64,000 bases of DNA from Caulobacter sp031457805 (GTDB lineage Bacteria > Pseudomonadota > Alphaproteobacteria > Caulobacterales > Caulobacteraceae). Both the position numbers and the translations under genes were made by a program. Positions 60,455 through 64,000 of the stretch are shown one piece after another. The stretch spans positions 542,915 through 606,914 of the forward strand of contig NZ_JAVDXI010000002.1 of the NCBI RefSeq assembly GCF_031457805.1, read 5' to 3'. Below the pieces are notes generated by a model that did not search any database, had not been told where the DNA came from, and saw only the letters and a list, made by a program, of their open reading frames with translations. Numbering within the stretch: position 1 is the first letter of the stretch; every line of letters begins with the position of its first letter.

Positions 60455-63235
60455 TTAGATCAGACTGAAGTCGCCCGCGTTGATCAGCGATGCGGCGTTG
60501 GCCAGGGTCAGGCCAACGAAGGTGACCATCTGGGTTTGCAAAGTGCCGTTGGCGGTCGCGTCTGCACTGAAGTCCGTATAGGTCGACAGTTGTAGATCCC
60601 CACCGTCAAGTTGCCAGATCACGATGGCCTCGGCGACGTTGTCGTTGTCGCCGAAGAGCGAACGGGCCGCGGTTTGGGCCGCGTTGGCGTTTGCGTACGT
60701 GTTAACATCCAAGATTAGGATTTCCGTACCCGAGGCGGCGGTGATGCCACCGCTAGCGGTGCCGAATCTGATGGTGGTGGAGGTGACGTCGACGCGAATC
60801 TGGTCGACGGCGGTGGTTGCGGTCCCGAAGTTGAAGTCGGTGTAGCTGTCCGTGCCATTGGCCGCTTGCGTAAGGTTTGTGACGACAAAAATGTCGGCGC
60901 CATTTCCGCCTGTGAGGGTGTCGTTGCCTCCACGACCGGTGAGGATGTCGGCGCCTCCCCCCCCGACGATGGTGTCCGCCTGTGTTGTGCCGGTGAGGGT
61001 GTTGGCCTGGGTGGACGAGCCTTTGAGGGTCAGGCCGTTGCCTGTGGCGGCCGACGCGTTGATGGTCACAGTCCCGGTCGCCGCCGAGGCGTCGATGGTC
61101 GTGGCGGGGTTCACCGCCAGGGCCCCGGTCGTCAGGTTGAGCGCCCCTGCCCCGGTGACCGCGAGCTTGGTGAAGCCCGTCAGGCCGGCGATCGAGGACA
61201 GCGTCAGGTTGTCGGTGAGGGCTAGGTTGACGGTCTCGACGCTAGCGATGTTGAGGTTGGCCACGCTCAGGGTGTTCACCGCCGCCAGGCCATCGTTGAC
61301 AGTGATGGACACCACGTCGGTCCCGCCGGCAGCGTTGGCCAGGGCAAGGGTCGGGGCCACGGTCTGGGCGCCGCTGATGGTGATCGCACCCGCCTGGGCC
61401 ACGCTGAGGTTCGTCACCGAATAGCCGTCGCCGGCGGAGTCGGCGCCTAGGACGAACGATTGGATCCCAGCCATCAGCGAGGCGTCGAAGGTGTCGAGGG
61501 CGCCGTCGTCGTCGTCGGCCAGGGCGATGACCTCGAAGCCGGTGAGGTAGAGGGCGGTGGTGGCGGTCAGTGCCGCTTGATCGGTGAAACGGACTGTGTC
61601 GGTTCCGCCGCCGCCAACGGCGGTGATCGCCGGGTTGTTATAGACCAGGGCGTCGACATAAACGCCGTCGTTCCCCGTTCCGCCGGTGAACTTGGTCAGC
61701 GCGCCGACCTTCACGATGAGACCGCCCGCCGTCTGCGCCGCGGAACTGATCTGGCTGAAGTTGGTGCTGAGGGTCGCGGCGGAGAGGTCGACCTGACCCT
61801 CGCCATTTACCGTCAGGGTGGAGGCGACCGCGTAGTCAGCCGCGAGCGCGCCGGTCAGGTTGGTCGTGGCGTTGATGGTGAGGCCGCTCAGTGCGGTAGC
61901 TGTGTCGAGGTCGATTACGCCGACGACATTGGCGCCGCCGGTGGAATTGATCACCACCGTGGCCGCGCCTGTCTGGTTGCGAGTGATGTTGGCCCCGCCC
62001 TTCAGGCCGCCCTGCAGGTTCAGGATTACGGTGTCGGTGGCCGCGGCCATGGTGAAGGTGGTGGCCCCGTTGGTGACCGCCCCGTCGCCGACGATGCTGA
62101 GCGACGCGCCCGTGCCGATGTTGTTGAAGGTGACGGCGTCAGTACTCTTGTTGTTGACCACAGAGTTCTCAGCAGAGACAGCGGCGAAGTCGTAGACGCC
62201 GTCCGTGCCGCCGGTCTCGTTGATCCTGAACCCCTCGATGCCGGTGATGGTCGCTGCGGGGAAGGCGCCCGCGCCGGCCCCGTCCACTGTCAGGACCAAT
62301 GTGTCGGCCCCACCGCCGCCTTTGAGGACGTCGGTCGTATTGAGCGTGCTGTTCGGGCCGCCGGCGGAGATATAGGCGGTGAAGGTGTCGTCGGCGCCGC
62401 CGCCCGTGATGGTATCGGCGGCCGTGGTCAGGATGTAAGACTGGCTTACCGCCTCGGGCGGCGGCGGCGGCGGCGGCGGCGGCGGGGCGTGGTTGTTGCC
62501 CATGCCGCCGCCGAGCGAGGAATAAACCGTGGTTAGGTCGACGCCGTACTGGGCGTTGCCTGTCACGAGGGCGTGGATGAAGTTGTTAGCGCCGGCGGCG
62601 TACAGGCCCACGTCGGCCTTTACCCCCTCGCCCATCAGATAGCCGACCAGCGCCGCCTTGACGGCGATGTCGACCTGGGCCGCAGTGGAGGTGGCGCCAA
62701 TCACGCCGGCCTGACGGGCGATAGCTTCGAAATTGGCCTTGCGGCTGGTGATGTCTGCGATGGCGGCGGCGGGGTTGATTCCGGCGGCGATGGCGTAGCT
62801 GGAGCCGATTATGGCCTGGTAGGCGGCGGTGACGAAGGCGTCGAAGGTCAGACCGCCATAGACGGCGCTGAAGTGGGCGGCGCCTTCACCCAAAACGCCG
62901 AGGTTGAGCGCGAAATTGATGTAGCGGTCTTCCAGTCCGAACTTCGCGTAATAGGGGTCGTTCAGGTCGTTTGGGTTGGCGGGAGAGTTGACCAGATAGT
63001 CGAGGCCGGCCTTGGTCGGGGTTTTGGCGGTGAAGAACTGGTAGACTTGGACCGCGACGGAAACATCGTTGTCGGCGCTGTTGATCACATAGGACATGGC
63101 GGTCTGGTCTGTGATCCAGCCGGTCAGCAATCTGTGGGCGATCACCTGCAGCTCGACCGAAGCAGCTGTGTCGGGCTGCACGCCATTGTTGGCGGCCCGG
63201 TAGGCAGCGGTTAGTTGATCTAACGTGTAGGCCAT
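60455..63235 (-). CDS. RsaA-like S-layer/RTX protein
   Basis: A 926-residue Ca-binding surface protein. The N-terminus (MAYTLDQLTAAYRAANNG..AVQVYQFFTAKTPTKAGLDYLVNS, NDLNDPYYAKF, RYINFALNLG) follows the N-terminal, LPS-anchoring domain of Caulobacter RsaA closely. A run of ten prolines (about 250-260) then links to a Thr/Ala/Asn-rich beta region and RTX nonapeptides (GGGGADILTGRGGNDTLTGG, about 750-780). The C-terminus (SLINAGDFSLI) is hydrophobic like type I secretion signals. No rsaDEF transporter is adjacent. The ATG at 63235 has GGGAG upstream. It may be a second, alternative surface layer or an adhesin. Confidence 0.88.
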   Translation of the reverse strand: MAYTLDQLTAAYRAANNGVQPDTAASVELQVIAHRLLTGWITDQTAMSYVINSADNDVSVAVQVYQFFTAKTPTKAGLDYLVNSPANPNDLNDPYYAKFGLEDRYINFALNLGVLGEGAAHFSAVYGGLTFDAFVTAAYQAIIGSSYAIAAGINPAAAIADITSRKANFEAIARQAGVIGATSTAAQVDIAVKAALVGYLMGEGVKADVGLYAAGANNFIHALVTGNAQYGVDLTTVYSSLGGGMGNNHAPPPPPPPPPPEAVSQSYILTTAADTITGGGADDTFTAYISAGGPNSTLNTTDVLKGGGGADTLVLTVDGAGAGAFPAATITGIEGFRINETGGTDGVYDFAAVSAENSVVNNKSTDAVTFNNIGTGASLSIVGDGAVTNGATTFTMAAATDTVILNLQGGLKGGANITRNQTGAATVVINSTGGANVVGVIDLDTATALSGLTINATTNLTGALAADYAVASTLTVNGEGQVDLSAATLSTNFSQISSAAQTAGGLIVKVGALTKFTGGTGNDGVYVDALVYNNPAITAVGGGGTDTVRFTDQAALTATTALYLTGFEVIALADDDDGALDTFDASLMAGIQSFVLGADSAGDGYSVTNLSVAQAGAITISGAQTVAPTLALANAAGGTDVVSITVNDGLAAVNTLSVANLNIASVETVNLALTDNLTLSSIAGLTGFTKLAVTGAGALNLTTGALAVNPATTIDASAATGTVTINASAATGNGLTLKGSSTQANTLTGTTQADTIVGGGGADILTGRGGNDTLTGGNGADIFVVTNLTQAANGTDSYTDFNFGTATTAVDQIRVDVTSTTIRFGTASGGITAASGTEILILDVNTYANANAAQTAARSLFGDNDNVAEAIVIWQLDGGDLQLSTYTDFSADATANGTLQTQMVTFVGLTLANAASLINAGDFSLI
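62457..62486. repeat. (GGC)n microsatellite encoding a polyproline run
   Basis: About nine to ten uninterrupted GGC/GCC triplets lie within the S-layer gene and encode a ten-proline linker. Length changes by whole triplets would lengthen or shorten the linker without shifting the frame. Confidence 0.85.
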
Positions 63236-63494
63236 TGCCGGTGCTCCCGTATGAAACGCAGGACCTCTCATGGGCCTCTGCGACCAAGATAATCACGACA
63301 CCTATCTCCGTTCGCGGGGCAATCGAACGGATATTCGTGCCTTTGTGCACAATCTAGTAGATTCCGAGGATTGCCAGAATTGGCCGGCAGTCTCGCCGAG
63401 AGATTGGCAGGGCACTTATTGATCCTCAAATGATTAGATTTTCGCTACCGGCATCATCCAATGTAAATTATAAATCTAACAATAGATGCTTTGT

Positions 63495-63690
63495 TTACTC
63501 ATGCATCAATCCAAAGAGTTCGTCGTAACCGAGCTCCCGAGCAATCTTAAGACTCGAAGCGAAATGGCCTGTAAATTCGACGTTAGCTGCCTCCAGCGCC
63601 GCAACGTGAGCATGAACCTCTTCGTAGTTGAGAGGGAGTTTGTACCCATGTGCAATCCCATGGCGCAGATCGTTTAGTGACCGTCGCGCG
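63495..63690 (-). pseudogene. HEPN-like C-terminal fragment
   Basis: About 62 residues of minus-strand frame read RSLNDLRHGIAHGYKLPLN and EEVHAHVAALEAANVEFTGHF, then SSLKIARELGYDELFGLM to a stop. The LxDLRxxIAHG wording is like the Rx4-6H motif region of HEPN-type proteins. The frame continues to 63806, but that part is basic and unlike the rest, so no credible start is present. The base composition is lower in GC than the surroundings. Either a decayed remnant or a very small protein. Confidence 0.4.
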
Positions 63691-63890
63691 CCCGGGAAAC
63701 CGGTGGCGCGGGTCCCGGTAAGGCCTGAACAGGGCCACCTGACGGGACGCTGGCGGATAACGGCTGCGCGGAGCGTTCGGCTTCGTCGAAACGGTACACA
63801 CCACACACACTCCAGACGGATGTCCGGCGCTCCGCAGCCCTTTCCATGACTTCAGCGAGCGATCGCGTGAAGCGGCGGCGTGTGCGAAAT

Positions 63891-64000
63891 CCTCCCCCCA
63901 GCGGGGGAGGTGTCGGCTCGAAGAGACGACGGAGGGGGAAGAGGCCGGCGTTCCAGCACTTCCCCCACCGCCCGCTGCGCGGACACCTCCCCCGCTGGGG
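63891..64000. repeat. Dispersed palindromic repeat, family B copy 5 (runs off window)
   Basis: CCTCCCCCCAGCGGGGGAGG at the left and CCTCCCCCGCTGGGG at the right edge are facing arms, with a GCGGACACC-type inner arm. The last few bases are beyond the window. The arms are near those of copies 2 and 4. Confidence 0.85.

Noticed and set aside
59944..60468. Plus-strand ORF downstream of uvrB
   Set aside because: No domain, Arg-rich, and its second half is antisense to the response-regulator remnant.

Overview
The window looks like the chromosome of a Caulobacter species or a very close relative (Caulobacterales). It is GC-rich with strongly GC-biased third codon positions. It carries a complete Cpa (Tad) pilus locus headed by a 59-residue pilin that I recall as nearly identical to Caulobacter PilA. 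It also has three TonB-dependent receptors, CtrA-like TTAA-N7-TAAA boxes, and an S-layer protein whose N-terminus closely resembles RsaA. No tRNA, rRNA, CRISPR array, phage or complete insertion sequence was recognised. All family calls come from reading the translations and were not checked against a database.

Layout. 1-2.2 kb: two tandem TPR genes sharing a near-identical 3' segment. 2.3-12.4 kb: a TonB receptor divergent from a ZntR-like MerR regulator; a large TonB receptor of the carbohydrate/complex-substrate type; a secreted Ca-dependent PI-PLC-like enzyme; and a siderophore-type receptor operon with a PepSY membrane protein. 12.6-19 kb: ilvE, a MarR/response-regulator/histidine-kinase operon, pheA-kdsB and a membrane-anchored cytochrome c. 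19-22.2 kb: an NlpC/P60 peptidase with a leucyl aminopeptidase, then a TPR protein. 22.2-34 kb: the Tad pilus island, with a minipilin-like ORF, cpaH-G-F-E-D-C-B, cpaA and two pilA copies on the minus strand, and a secretin-N-domain protein and two TadE-like pseudopilins on the plus strand.

34-47 kb: mostly housekeeping and small-metabolism genes (pabC-pabB, an MFS transporter, a tyrosine phosphatase, an acyltransferase, a DODA-type dioxygenase, a DJ-1/GlxA divergent pair, a carbon-nitrogen hydrolase, a SleB cell-wall hydrolase). 47-57.5 kb: regulators and signalling (PadR with a HAAS membrane partner, a hybrid histidine kinase, an HxlR divergon with GST, SnoaL and tautomerase genes, TetR) plus an isolated divergent flagellin. 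57.6-59.9 kb: uvrB. 60.1-64 kb: a more AT-rich, rearranged-looking segment with a decapitated RegA/ActR-type response regulator, a lone RsaA-like S-layer gene without its type I transporter, and a short HEPN-like remnant.

How the parts connect. The Tad genes form translationally coupled runs (ATGA, TAATG and abutting junctions) and make an adhesive type IVb pilus: CpaA processes PilA, CpaF/G/H drive assembly, CpaE localises the machine, and CpaC/CpaD/CpaB form the outer-membrane channel. Candidate CtrA boxes precede pilA, the second pilA (weaker), cpaB and the orphan flagellin, which suggests cell-cycle control. Several dispersed palindromic repeat families lie between genes; one copy sits inside the two-component operon and supplies the kinase ribosome-binding site.
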